Positions 1-11,642 are shown, counted from the stretch's first letter. The stretch is DNA of 64,000 nucleotides from Buxus sempervirens (GCA_947561395.2 OX387182.1:47175949-47239948); one strand, 5' to 3'. Notes: generated by a model from the sequence alone, not told the origin. Numbers and translations: made by a program.

Positions 1-407
1 CAAAGCAATGTAGAATTATTAATAGGTGTAGGTTACTATCTTAATGATCAATCATATAAATATGAGGCATGCAAATAATGTTAAAATAATATAAATTATA
101 TTAAGGACAAATTATACTTAAATAAGGAATACAATGGCTCATGCAAGTAGCATATATATAAATCAAGAATAATTTCTTTATTAATTAGAAAGATTAGGGT
201 TGTATGGGAATAAGTTACAAAATATGTTGAGAAGTAAAAGTATCATGAAATCATAAAAGCACTTAAAGTAAGTAGGAAGGTTAAGGGATTAAGTGCTTAA
301 GAGTTAGTTTAACTTAGAAAGGGGTTTGGGAAGTCCAAGAGACACTTTGGTTATATTGGCCAGCAAGGAAGAGCCAAGGGAGAGGGGAGGACGTCCAGAA
401 CCCTAGG

Positions 408-486
408 CTAGGGAGGAAAGGAAAGAAAGAAAGAAAGGAAGAAAGGACAAGGGAGAAAGGAGGAGAGGAGAGGGAAGGAGAGAGCT
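408..486. repeat. Purine-rich GGAAAGAAAGAA-type low-complexity tract
   Basis: This is an almost pure AG tract on the plus strand inside the first LTR. It is followed by a degenerate direct repeat (CGTTTGGAGTNNCATTTGG at about 519 and 579). The reading frames crossing it are low-complexity and I do not treat them as genes. Confidence 0.7.
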
Positions 487-989
487 GGACGTGATTGCTG
501 TTGGGCTGGAGAAGATGGCGTTTGGAGTTTCATTTGGTTGCTGGTGGTTGGAAATTCCATTGCTGCTGGGGAATAGGACGTTTGGAGTCCCATTTGGTTG
601 CTGGAGAAAAAGTGGAACAGCAGAAGATTAATCAAAATCTATGAAAAATCAGGCGATGGTTTTAAACAAATTCGTCCAAGCAGTTCAGATCAGAATTCGT
701 TCAAGCATTTCAGATCAGGTAAGAAAATTTCAGGTTTGGATTTAGGATAAGTTAGTTCAATTTCATCAAGACTTTAGCAAAGAATTGGATCAGATATCGA
801 GGATCTAAGTTTTGGAAAAATTCTCTACAGATTTCAGTTCTGTCGGAGCATTTCTATTTGCTGAAATTTCAGATCAGCACTTGCTTTTTGGAGGAGTTTG
901 GATTATCAACAAATTAGGCAAGTAGCACCGATTCACTTGATTTTGGTGCTGCATATGATTTTGTGGAAGAGTTTATCATAGTTAAATTG

Positions 990-2420
990 TTTAAGGTTTA
1001 CTTCTGCAGCTGTAAAATTTCATAATGCTTGTTAATGTAAGAAACCTGTAGCTGATTGGTTATTGGAGTATAACCAGAGTTCTATCCTCTTAAACCTTAT
1101 TAAATAGATTCATCTGAGTTCAAATTAGTTTCTAGGTCAATTAGTATCATATGGAAAGTAAATTATCAATCTGGATTAGAGGAGTGTGGTGCGTTAAAGA
1201 TTAGCAAATGTGAGTTGAAATTTCTGCAGCATATGGTCTCTAGATCTTTAAGCATTCTTGATGTTACAACTGATGGTCCTGCCTTATTTGAGTTGAGCCA
1301 AGCCTAAACAGCATGTAAATACTGTTAGAAAACCATGGAGATTAAAATAATAATTAGGAATTCATTATTATTGAGAGACATGATACAAAAGACAAGATAT
1401 AAAATTTCTGCAGCACCATTGTTTAGATTTCTTAGAGTTTATCTTATGTCTATTCTTTTAATTGCTTCACTTGAGCTATTCAGAATTAAACAGAGATTCC
1501 AGAACTATTAGAAACTTATGGAAATCAAGTGAGTAATATCAATTAGAGGATTATGGTAAACTAAATACTAGCATGTATACTGAAATTTTCTACAGCAAGA
1601 TTTGGATAACTGTTATGAGAGATATAGCCAATTTATGATATGAAATCCCAGCAACTAGTGATTGGGTTCTTTGAACAGATTTTATATTCAGGTTTAGTTA
1701 ATCTCTTCACCTATACTTATTAGAATTGTAGGGAAGTTAAAAATAGCACCAAGTATTAATAGATTTGTTGGGAGGCAATAAACTAAGGATAGATTATAAT
1801 TTTCTGCAGCTACTGTTATAAACCTGATGGAAGCAAGTTCATGATTATATATATTCCCTACAGCAAATAAGAGAGACTCCTTTGAGCCTATTTTGGTGTC
1901 AAACCTATGTTATGATATGATCTAAGAGGAATGGTCATTTGGGAATTAGGGATTGGTCATTGGGGTATAAATAAAGACCTGGCTTGTTAATCTTGATAAA
2001 TTGAGTTAATCTAAATTCATTTAACATGCAAATGTCATTAGAAACTTATAGAGTATAATTTGACAATATGGAATAAAAGATTTGTATGAAGTATAGAGGG
2101 CAAGGTGTGGCTGTTTGGTTTTTACGAGCAGCTATATTTCCAGCTCCTAAACCTATTCAAATAGTTTCATCTAAGTCCTAATTACCACCCTTGTTCAGTA
2201 GAATATTAGGAAAGCCAACTTAGTGCTATGGTTAGGAGAATCATTGGGAGTTATAATACTAGAGTCATGTCCTAAATTTTCTGCAGCATAGTGTGAAGAC
2301 TCTTTAAAGCTTATTTTTGTATCAAGCTTATTTAATTACTTCACATGAGTTATTCAAGAATTAAGTGGGAGTTTTAGAACTGTTAATAACTTATAGAAAT
2401 TCTTTTTGACAATAAGGATG
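990..2420 (+). repeat. Degenerate about 200-bp tandem repeats inside the first LTR
   Basis: The phrase AATTTTCTGCAGCA or a close variant recurs near 1003, 1222, 1408, 1584, 1799 and 2276, with a shorter CCCTACAGCA variant at 1852. Between copies the flanks are still alignable: the stretch beginning CTTCACTTGAGCTATTCA at about 1465 has a clear relative at about 2340 beginning CTTCACATGAGTTATTCA, and both are followed by an AGAAACTTATGG-like block. Copies are strongly diverged, so this is an old amplification within the LTR. Confidence 0.5.
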
Positions 2421-3137
2421 AGAGATTAATTGATCTTAGACTCAACTAGAAAGTAATTAGCAAATCTGAACCTTTAAAACTAAGAGGATTAGTCCTTTTG
2501 GGAACACTCTTGTTCTGATTTTAAAAACTCATTGAATTAACTAATATTATGGCATGGCCTGAGTATTATTCTGAATATGATTTCTTGGTAAGTCTTTGAT
2601 TAAAGTCTCGGGTTGTAAAATGAGGGAAAAATGATGAGATGTGTCAGATAGGAACTGTTGGCTGTTTTGTGTTTGATCAAAGTTCTAATGCTGGTTTTGT
2701 TATCTGAATAGGGTGTTTAATCTCGGAAATTCTAGATTTGAGATGATATCTATTTCACAAAATTTTATTGAATTTATGGTGCTGAGACAGGTTTGAAATA
2801 CTCTGAGTGTTTTCCGATTGATTTATTTAATTACTGTATTCTTAATTGGAAGTTGGTATCAGAATTTCAGGTATTTTATTCTTGAAAATTTTTGCTTGAG
2901 AAAGTACTTTGGAACTCCACGAGGGAGTGGGTCTTGGTCCTGAGTGACTCATATTATGTTTATTTGCACCCGGTTATATGTTGTCTTGCACATCGAAATA
3001 CTTCTTGGTTTGAATCGAAGTTTGTTGTACTTGTTGGTCTTTATTTATGCTATGTTGGGCATAGCACGTTATGGATCCATAATTTAGCTAGTAAGTGAAG
3101 TCTGTCTAATTTGTTTGGTTAAAGTCTAGCTTCCTTC

Positions 3138-3345
3138 ATGCATTTCCTTTATATGGAGAGGCCTTCCATGAGGGAAGTGCTGCAAATCAATTACCCTAGT
3201 GCCTTTCCTCCATATAAAGAGGCCTTCCATGAGGGAAGTGCTGCAGCAGCTCCCCTTTCCACCCTAGAGGGGGTGAGGTCTAGTTATTGGCGTCTGATTC
3301 GACAGACTGGATTGATATCCCTTTCCACCCCAGAGGGGGTGAGGT
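3138..3345 (+). repeat. Two pairs of short direct repeats, each able to fold back
   Basis: GGCCTTCCATGAGGGAAGTG occurs at about 3161 and 3221, and CCTTTCCACCC(T/C)(A/C)GAGGGGGTGAGG at about 3255 and 3320. Both are quasi-palindromic: CTTCC/GGAAG around ATGAG, and CACCC/GGGTG around a 6-nt loop. They lie just after the GGATCCAT block, near where the other chromovirus LTRs carry CCATC/GATGG hairpins. Confidence 0.6.
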
Positions 3346-3656
3346 TTTGTGTTTCCACTGAGAGACGATAATATTGGAATCAAAATTCGCAAAGGAATCA
3401 GAAATTGCAGAGATATCAGATGTGACAGAGGCATCAGGTTTGGCAGAGGATTTCAGATTGGAACTGTTTGGAGCTAGAACTTAACCTTACAAAGTGGTCA
3501 TATTTCATGAGTCCCACCTTACTATGTGGTTTGATTTTGTTTGCCGGATTAGTCGGATTAATCGGATTATACGGGATTAATCGTTGAGTTATATTTTAAT
3601 CGTTCATGTTTTAGAAATTAAATGAATTGTATTTGAGCATACATGTGCTGCTTGCT

Positions 3657-3672
3657 GAGATATTCGTATCTC
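3657..3672 (+). promoter_or_regulatory. Conserved LTR hairpin GAGATA-TTCG-TATCTC
   Basis: A perfect 6-bp stem with a TTCG tetraloop. The same 16 bases occur at 63628-63643, and stem-conserving variants occur at 24156-24171 and 27637-27652. A T-rich tract ending in TTTTCAG follows 20-40 bases downstream each time. Function is unknown. Its position near the LTR 3' end suggests a role in the RNA (3'-end formation, packaging or strand transfer), which is inference. Confidence 0.6.
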
Positions 3673-3889
3673 ACTCGTTTGTTTTTGTTTTGTTTTCAGA
3701 TCTTGGAAAGGACGTTACTGGCGGGTTTATGCTCGGTTCAGGTGAGTTGGGGATTGTAGCTGACTTCGTTTATATATTATTGTTTATTTCATGTTTCCCT
3801 TCACTCTGATAGCGATCCTGTGTGGAAAGCTAACACCTCGGGATACGAGTTACGGTTTATTTCACGTAACTCGGATTCGGGGCGTTACA

Positions 3890-4621
3890 GTTATGAACTA
3901 ATTTTATTTGCTAGGGTTCTAAAAGGATCCCGAACATGAATCTTTAAGTTCTCTGTTTTGATTATAATCCAGGTGTATATTATTTTCTTGTTGGTTATTC
4001 TATTCCATGCTTAATACTTCTAATTTGTGTGATCGATAAATTAGTTGCTTAGGAATTCATTACTGAATCGGGAGAGGAGGTTTGAATAATGCCTACGAAT
4101 AGAATATCATAAATTATATGGGATAGGAATATACCTGTAGAATTTATGCACTCCTTACTTAAGAGCCATAGATTTTAAATGAATCTTGATTAATTTTCTT
4201 CACATAGGAATATAGTGGTGGAATTAATTAAGGTCAGTTTATTAGGACCTTGGGAGAGGCTAGTAACTAATTTTGGGTTCTTGACTATCAACAGAAGTAA
4301 ATACACTGGATTGAATGAGAATGAGAGTTTTAAAGAGGATTGGGAAGTTGAAATTTTTAGAAACCCTAGGTTTTGTCATCTAGACTTTGTTAATTTGAGC
4401 AAAAATTTTCTCTTTAAATAGTTTTATCTTTTACTTTTAATTGTTATTTTAGTTTCTTTTTAATTAATTGGTGGGTTTTTTAGATAAATTTAGTGTTAGA
4501 TTAATTTCTATACTTGATAGTTTTAATTTTCAATCTCTGTGGGACGATACTTTTCTCATCATTATATTACTTGGTTGCGATATTGTACACTTGCAATTTG
4601 AGTGCTTTATAATTCACAACA
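3890..4621 (+). repeat. Athila-like 5' LTR, 3' portion
   Basis: Aligns with 15113-15810 plus 16905-16937 of the 3' LTR at roughly 99% identity. It ends in CACAACA followed by a 6-base spacer and the primer site. The first about 640 bases of the LTR (equivalent to 14473-15112) lie beyond the insertion that opens the window. Confidence 0.9.
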
Positions 4622-4627
4622 AGTTTT

Positions 4628-4646
4628 TGGCGCCGTTGCCGGGGAT
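4628..4646 (+). other. tRNA-Asp primer binding site
   Basis: TGGCGCCGTTGCCGGGGAT is complementary to the 3' end of plant tRNA-Asp including CCA, over 19 bases. It lies 6 bases after the LTR. Primer use of tRNA-Asp is typical of Athila elements. Confidence 0.93.
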
Positions 4647-4740
4647 TGTCTCAATTAAAAATATTAATATAGATACCAAATAACTCTAATCTTAATCTAA
4701 TCTTTCTTTTATTTTTATTTTGTAGGATATTCAAGGGTAT

Positions 4741-5757
4741 ATGAGACGTGCAAAAAGCTTGGAATTATTACCTCTTGATTTTGAAATTGAAAGAACATTG
4801 AGAAGAATTCGTAGAGAAAAAGCAGTAGTTACTTCCAAGGAAACTATGGCTGAAAATCAAGAAAATCAGCGGGCTTTAAAAGATTTTGCTATTCCAGTAG
4901 TGAATGATACTATTTTAGGAATTCGGCGCCCAAATATTCAAGCCAACAATTTTGAAATCAAGCCAGCCATAATACAAATGATCCAGACTTCTGTGTAGTT
5001 TAGTGGCTTACCGAATGACAATCCTAGCACGCATATTGCCAATTTCCTAGAGATTTGTGACACATTCAAGCACAACGGAGTTTCTGATGATGCAATCCGT
5101 TTGAGGCTATTCCCTTTTTCATTAAGAGATAAAGCCAAAGATTGGCTCAATTCTTTGCCGACAGGAAGTATTACTACTTGGGATGTGCTAGCCCAAAAAA
5201 TTTTGGCAAAATTCTTTCCACCAGCTAAAACAGCCAAGTTAAGGAATGAGATCACTCAATTTAGCCAACAAGACATGGAAACATTGTATGAATCATGGGA
5301 AAGATTCAAAGATTTGCTCAAAAAGTGTCCTCATCATGGCATTCCAAATTGGCTACAAATTCAGACATTTTATAATGGGTTAATTGGGCACACAAGGACT
5401 ATTGTAGATGCTGCAGCAGGAGGAGCATTAATGGCCAAGACGCCAGATGAAGCACAAGCATTGTTAGAAGAGATGGCTGCTAATAATTACCAATGGCCAA
5501 CTGAAAGGTCCAACAATAAAAAGATTGCAGGAATCCATGAAGTTGATCAGTTGACAGCATTAACAGCACAAGTAGCTGTTCTATCTCGCCAGATTGGTCA
5601 GATTAATGTTAATGCCATACATACTCCCCCTGCTCATACACCCTCTGTAACTTGTGAATTCTATGGAGGAGCACATTCTAGCATGGAGTGTACCATGGGG
5701 AATCCGACATTCACCGAACAAGTGCAATTTGTGGCTCAACCTCGACCACCATATTGA
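4741..5757 (+). pseudogene. Athila-like gag, N-terminal part (broken)
   Basis: The frame from ATG 4741 encodes an N-terminal leader, then the retrotransposon gag capsid domain. Recognisable landmarks are FSGLPNDNP, LFPFSLRDKAKDWLNSLP and LYESWERFKDLLKKCP. The same frame is interrupted by TAG at 4996-4998, where the family has a coding triplet, and by TGA at 5755-5757. After this the linker (an asparagine-rich stretch) continues before a shift into the frame at 5928. Gag would form the virus-like particle. This copy cannot make a full-length Gag without readthrough. Family assignment is firm; the exact start is inferred from the distance to the primer site. Confidence 0.88.
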
Positions 5758-7313
5758 CCTGGCAACAATCCTAATTCCAGCACATATAATCAAGGGTGGC
5801 AAAATCATCCAAATTTTTCTTGGAAGAATAATCAGAATTCCCTATTACCACAGTCCTTCTCTCACCACCAGGGTTTGGCCAACAACCAGAGAACAAACCA
5901 CCAGTTGAAGAGGTCCTAGCTCAATATATGACAAAGAATGATGCAACAATCCAGAACCTTGTTCAACTCACTCAAGAATTGGTGAACTCAAACAAAAACT
6001 TGGCTAGCTCACAAAGGAACATGGAGATACAAATTGGACAAATTTCCAATTCAATAAACTCCCGACCACAAGGAAATTTACCTAGTGATACAGAGGTAAA
6101 TCCAAAGGAGCATTGCAAAGCCAAAAGTCTAAGAAGTGGGAAGCAAGTTGAAAAGCACGTAGCACCAATCATGGAGTCTATGCCTGAAACGGTTGACCGA
6201 GAATCACATAATGCTCAAGAAAACTTGAAAGAAAATTTGCACCCGTCAGATTTGGTTGACAAAAAATTATTGCCAACAAGTTCTCCACGATACACTCCAT
6301 CTGTTCCATTCCCACAGCGATTTCAAAAGCAGAAATTAGATAATCAATTCTCAAAATTTCTTATGGTCTTTAAGAAATTGCATATAAACATTCCTTTTGC
6401 TGAAGCTTTAGAGCAAATGCCCAGCTATGCCAAATTCATGAAGGAAATTTTATCAAAGAAGAGGAAATTAGCAGATTTTGAGACAGTGAAGTTGACAGAG
6501 GAATGCAGCGCAGTCTTGCAAAAGAAGTTGCCACAGAAGTTGAAAGATCCTGGTAGTTTTACCATACCATGCACCATTGGAAATTCCTATTTTGACAGAG
6601 CCTTATGTGATCTTGGTGCCAGTGTCAACTTGATGCCACTTTCTATCTATAAGAAATTGGGAGTGGGAGAAGCTAAGCCAACAACGGTGTCACTCCAACT
6701 AGCTGACAAATCCTTAAAATACCCACGAGGGATTATTGAGGATGTTTTGATAAAAGTGGAAAATTTTATATTCCCTGCAGATTTTATCGTGTTAGACATG
6801 GAAGAAGATGAAGAGATTCTAATCATACTTGGTCGACCTTTTCTTGCCACTGGGAGAACATTGATAGATGTGCAAAAGGGAGAGCTTGTATTGAGATTCC
6901 AGGACGAGAAGGTTGTTTTCAATGTTTTTAAAGCAATGAACTACCCTTCAGATTTGGGATGTTGTATGAGGATTGATGTAGTTGACCAAGAGGTGAAGGA
7001 GGTCTTCCATGAAAGTTGTCCATCAGATTCCTTAGAAGCTTGCCTTATCCATTCACCATTAATGAACAACAATGAAATACAGGAATATGAGAGATACTTA
7101 GAAGCTGCACCCGTGGTATCAACAAGGCCGAGAACAGAGAGCTTAAATTTATCGTCTACACGGCCAGTCCCATTTGTTGAGCAACCACCAAATTTGGAAT
7201 TGAAACTCCTACCCTCACACTTGCGTTATGCTTTCTTGGGCGAAAATCTCACCCTTACAGTCATCATCTCTGCTGAACTTAGAAAAGATGAAGAAGAAAA
7301 GCTATTGTGAATC
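5758..7313 (+). pseudogene. Athila-like gag C-terminus and aspartic protease
   Basis: A long open stretch (5928-7310) holds the gag C-terminal region (charged, with a predicted coiled segment around TQELVNSNKNLASSQRNME) and a retropepsin-like domain. The active-site motif is CDLGASVNLMPLSIYKKLG near 6606-6660, with Leu in place of the usual Ser/Thr after Asp, as is normal for Athila. A downstream ILGRPFLATGRTLIDV (about 6825) is the conserved protease C-terminal segment. It is separated from the upstream gag frame by the TGA at 5755 and a frameshift before 5928. The frame closes at TGA 7308-7310, just before the RT frame. Confidence 0.88.
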
Positions 7314-7346
7314 CTTAGAGAACACAAGACAGCTATCGGGTGGACG

Positions 7347-8446
7347 ATGGCAGACATAAAAGGTATTAACCCATCTTTTTGCATGCACAAAATTTTCACG
7401 GAGGATAACTACAAGCCAAGCATTGAGGCACAGAGAAGACTGAATCCAATCATGAAGGAAGTGGTGAAGGCCGAGGTGGTAAAATTGCTGGATGCTGGGA
7501 TTATTTATCCCATTTCAGATAGCTCGTGGGTGAGTCCGGTGCAAGTTGTTCCAAAGAAAGGAGGGATGACAGTAGTGAAGAACAAAAATAACGAGCTTAT
7601 CCCAGCAAGGACTGTTACCGGATGGCGTGTATGCATAGATTACAGGAAATTAAATCAAGCCACAAGAAAAGATCATTTCCCTTTGCCTTTCATTGACCAG
7701 ATGCTTGATAAATTAGCAGGTCATGCGTACTATTGTTTCCTTGACGGATATTCGGGCTATAACCAGATTGCCATTGCACCAAAAGATCAAGAAAAGACAA
7801 CTTTTACATGCCCCTACGGTACATTTGCTTTTCGGAGAATGCCTTTCGACTTGTGCAACGCTCCAGCTACTTTTCAGAGGTGCATGATAGCTATTTTTTC
7901 TGACATGATTGAAAAGTTCATAGAGGTATTCATGGACGATTTCTCTGTCTTTGGCTCATCTTTTGATCATTGCTTACATAACCTAGCCCTTGTTCTAGAA
8001 AGATGCAAAGAAACAAATTGGATTCTGAATTGGGAGAAGTGCCAATTTATGGTGAAAGAAGGAATAGTGCTTGGCTACAGAGTGTCAAAAAAGGGGATAG
8101 AAGTAGACAGGGCTAAAATTAACACCATTGAGAAGCTTCCTCCACCAACAAGAGTCAAAGGTATAAGAAGTTTCTTAGGGCATGCAGGATTTTATCGCCG
8201 TTTTATCCAAGACTTCTCCAAGATTACCAAGCCCCTTTGTAACTTATTAGAGAAAGATGTGCCTTTTAAATTCTCTGAGGAGTGTCATAATGCTTTCAAA
8301 GTTTTGAAAGAGAATCTGGTATCAGCACCCATCATAGTAGCACCAGACTGGAGTATCCCTTTTGAGCTCATGTGTGATGCAAGTAACTATGCAGTTGGAG
8401 CCGTTTTAGGACAGAGGAAAGAAAAAGTTTTTCATGTGACAAAGCA
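7347..8446 (+). pseudogene. Athila-like reverse transcriptase
   Basis: Contains the RT domain blocks in order: KLLDAGIIYPISDSSWVSPV, VCIDYRKLNQAT, FPLPFIDQMLDKLAG, CFLDGYSGYNQI, TFAFRRMPFDLCNAPATFQR, the catalytic FMDDFSVFG (two Asp present), LGYRVSKKGIEVD and FLGHAGFYRRFI. The RNase H start (FELMCDASNYAVGAVLGQR) follows in the same frame until about 8440, where a frameshift moves the RNase H into the frame used from 8447. RT catalytic residues are intact. The defect is downstream and in gag. Confidence 0.92.
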
Positions 8447-8753
8447 AGACTCTAACAGAGGCTCAACAACATTATGCTACTACGGAGAAAGAATTATTGG
8501 CAGTCATCTTTGCTTTTGAGAAGTTCCGGTCCTATTTAATCGGCACTAAAGTAGTGGTGTACACAGATCATGCAGCTATCAAATACTTAACCACCAAGAA
8601 AGATGCCAAACCAAGACTAATCCGATGGATTTTGCTTTTACAAGAATTCGATCTGGAAATACGAGACAAGAAAGGGTCTGAGAACTTAGTTGCTGATCAC
8701 TTGTCACGTTTAGAGAAGGACATTGAAGGAAAGAAAGTACCAATCGATGATAC
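8447..8753 (+). pseudogene. Athila-like RNase H, cut by a solo LTR
   Basis: After the frameshift near 8440 the frame reads [20 protein letters not shown], then [10 protein letters not shown] and [11 protein letters not shown], the standard C-terminal half of Ty3/Gypsy RNase H with its catalytic acidic residues. The frame enters the inserted LTR at 8754 and would resume at 11643 (TFPDEQLF), showing that the LTR split one continuous polyprotein. Confidence 0.9.
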
Positions 8754-9200
8754 TGTAGACACCCCAAAATTGCACGATTTTTGATAAGTCTTGAAGGAGA
8801 GAAATATTTTATTGGGAATTTCAATTCTTAGCATTGGGTTTGAGATCCTTAACCCATTTGAATCCAAAGCCGCAAAGGAAAAGGCCCGAATTCAATCTTT
8901 TATGCAAAGTCAAACTTTTTCGGGTTGAATTTTGTTGACTTTTGACCCCATAAAATGAAATATTTTTTAAAGCAAGATTTGAAGATAATTTTTCCCAGTA
9001 ATTAGGTTTTTAGCAATGTATTGCATAAATGAATTTTTTGAGATTTTAAATCTTGACGAATACCTTTGTATCAACATGTTGAATCTTTTTACCGGACCTG
9101 AAAAACCAGAATTTAGCCTGGAACTGGAAAGTTGACTTTTTATCCACTTGGAATTTGGGTCTGGAAATATTTTTAATGGATTCAAATGGGGGGGGTGTTT

Positions 9201-9284
9201 GCTTATTTACATGTAATATCTAAAATAAATGGAGATTAAAAAATACGAGGACATTTACTTAAATGATATTACATGTAAATAAGC
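9201..9284. repeat. 84-bp perfect inverted repeat (MITE-like hairpin)
   Basis: GCTTATTTACATGTAATAT at 9201-9219 is exactly inverted at 9266-9284 around a 46-base loop. I see no clear target duplication, so it may be a tiny MITE or a hairpin belonging to the LTR. Confidence 0.75.
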
Positions 9285-9324
9285 CTAGCCTGTGCAGCTA
9301 AGGCTCAAAACCAACCAAAAATGT

Positions 9325-9600
9325 GATGACCGTAGTATATGTGCGGTTTTGGTTAATTTGGTCTGAACCGCTCTGTATGTGCAGTTGTAACCATATACAC
9401 AGCATGGTTGATGTTCATGCTTATCGCGCAGGTTGCCATGTGACTTCCGGAAGCTTCGGCCGTTGGGACACGTCGACAGCAATCATGACGAGTGTAACTG
9501 AATTGGAACCGCTCTGTATGTGCGGTTGAGACGAATTTACATAGAAACCGCACATATAGTGACGGTTCTGTGGAAACCGCACTGAGTATACGGTTTTGGC
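9325..9600. repeat. Cluster of ACCGC...GCGGTT direct and inverted repeats
   Basis: GAACCGCTCTGTATGTGC(A/G)GTTG occurs near 9365 and 9507. Shorter units such as ATGTGCGGTTTTGG, AAACCGCACATATAGTG and AAACCGCACTGAGTATACGG lie between 9338 and 9600, in both orientations. The cluster can form alternative stem-loops. It sits inside the solo LTR. Confidence 0.65.
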
Positions 9601-11642
9601 TGTTTCGGGGATTTGCGAAATGGCTCGATTTCTGAGCCTTATTTACGCATATTACCTCTCTCTCAGGGACTTGAACTCCCTATTTCACCCTCCGAAACTT
9701 GCTGAATTACTCCAATTCAAGCCTTAGAGGAGAATTGGAATAATCTAGAAGGCTTTTTTGGCATACCCTTGGGACTCTTCTACCCTTGGCTTTGCCTATA
9801 AATAGAGGGGTCCTCCTCTTGCAAATGACTGATAATTTGAAGCTTGGAAGCTCTGCAAAAAGAAGGAAAACTCTGCTAGATTGCTGCCTCAAGTGTTCAA
9901 GCTAACTAAGGTAAAGCCCTCTTTACATTTCTTGCTTCTCCTTTAAAATTACACTCTCATCTTCTACCTTTCTGTAGTGTAAGGCCTTGTGTGCAATTTT
10001 GCAACCCCAAACCTCTTTCAAAGTACCTGGGAATCCTCTCTAGCCGTAAAACGTGAAGAGAGAGCCTTGGGAAAAAGAAGAAGGAATGGATCCTCTAGGC
10101 TTAGAACCTACAAGTGATGAAGAGCATGCTATGTGGTTATTTTAAACCTATGGATGTTTATTTTCTGATGTTTTGCACTTGTTCATGGAGAAATATATGA
10201 ATCCTTGCTCTCAGTAGCAAAGGATTCCATCCTTCTCCTAGGGAGTGGATTTCCACATATTCACACACTTTTCACTATTTTTCATCAAATAGGCTAGATC
10301 TGGGATTTCCGTGTTTAATACGGGAAATCTAAGATTATTGGCTTTAGAATGAATTTTAGAACTTCATGAGATGGTTTTTGTTGATTTCTAAGTGTTTTGG
10401 TCGAATTCACTTGCACACATACACTAGTTTGGCCTTTTCTCTTCAAATATTTCAAAACAGGGCAGCATCTGTGGCCTGTCTTGAAATGCTCATAACTTCA
10501 TCCTCCGGATGAATTTTTGAGTGATTTCAAAGACATGTGATAGATGAGTGGGCCTACTTTATATCTGGAAATTTTCATTCACTTTTATGGAGCCAATTTT
10601 TGACACCATCTGTTCAAAGTATGTAAGTCAGTTCAGCCTAGATTGCTAAACTTGCCACTTTGATGGTGCACTGTTTGCTCAATTTTAATCCGTTTTGAGT
10701 GATTCCAATTCCTGAGTTTTCCTTGAGAAGTCTATTTTCATTTCCAACTAGTTTCAGTAGATTTTGATCTGTTTTGTGCCTTGGTTGCTCAATTGACTCA
10801 GAGGTGCTCGCTGGCATAATCCAGAGCTAATCTGTGGTCTTCTAGGCCTGTTCAAGAGAGCACACAAGTCACATCCGGATAGAGTTTGGTGTGAGGTTTT
10901 TTTTTTTTTGGAAAGATGGCACCACATACTTCCTCCATACCAATTTTCATGGATTTTTATTGAGCCAAACTCCACGAATAGGATTTTGAAAATGCCTATT
11001 TAACACTTTTTCCACGTTATAACAACAGATTTCAGATGTGGATATCTCTCTCATTTTGAATCGGATTGAGCTGAATTTTTTATTGTACACTCTACTATAT
11101 ACCAGTTTTCAAATGGCTTTGGTTTCATTGGATTTGGATTTAAATTGAGTGAGTTATGGTTAATCGAAGCTTTCAAGCTCTTTTGGTCTAATTTCTCCAG
11201 ATTTGCCTTAGCTTGATTTTTCTTCATTTTTTACTTTGATTTCCATTCATTCATGAAATTTTAGAAGTGATGAATCCACGAAGAGAGTCTAAGTTCATTA
11301 AATTTCTCATGTGGAATGGTCACACACATTGTGCTTATTGTAAGCACCTCTTTGTTCATTTTTATTAGCAAACAATATTTTAGCATGAGCAAGCATTTGG
11401 CAACCGTCTTAGATAGATGAGTAGGGGTGCCTAACACCTTCCCCTGCTCATAAATAATTCCCCTTACCTAATCTCTGGATTTTTCCTTATCTTAGAGCTA
11501 CTTTAGCTCTATTTGGCTTCTATGAACCCTTTGGTGTCCATTCACACCTTAAGATGGATGGTGGCGACTCTTTACATTTATCGATCCTCATGTGACGATA
11601 TTGGAGGTCATCCCAGATGACATTTCCATGTCTCACAGATAC

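Larger units (their letters stand above)
1..3889 (+). mobile_element. Chromovirus-type Gypsy LTR, 5' end outside window
   Basis: The segment ends in GGGGCGTTACA at 3889, the same terminus as the complete LTRs at 61513-63991 and (inverted) 27216-29771. It then joins directly to the interior of the Athila-like 5' LTR. The intact 3' LTR of that element reads straight through this point, so this is an insertion, and GTTAT (3890-3894) is the expected right-hand target duplication. Near the 3' end it shares the block ATGGATCCATAA..AGCTAGTAAGTGAAG (about 3071-3100) and a hairpin module with the other LTRs. No protein-coding domain is visible. Whether it is a solo LTR or the 3' LTR of a full element cannot be decided because its start lies outside the window. 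Confidence 0.72.
8754..11637 (+). mobile_element. Solo LTR, Tat/Ogre-like Gypsy (TSD GATAC)
   Basis: Begins TGTAGACACC and ends TCTCACA, and is flanked by a perfect 5-bp duplication GATAC (8749-8753 and 11638-11642). The interrupted Athila coding sequence resumes exactly after the second GATAC. It has no coding capacity. Near the 3' end it carries GTGCCTAACACC and GGTGGCGACTC, motifs also found inverted at one end of the 4.5-kb LTR at 55719-60189. This links the two to a Tat/Ogre-type lineage (inference from these end motifs and their large size). It must be younger than the Athila insertion. Confidence 0.93.
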
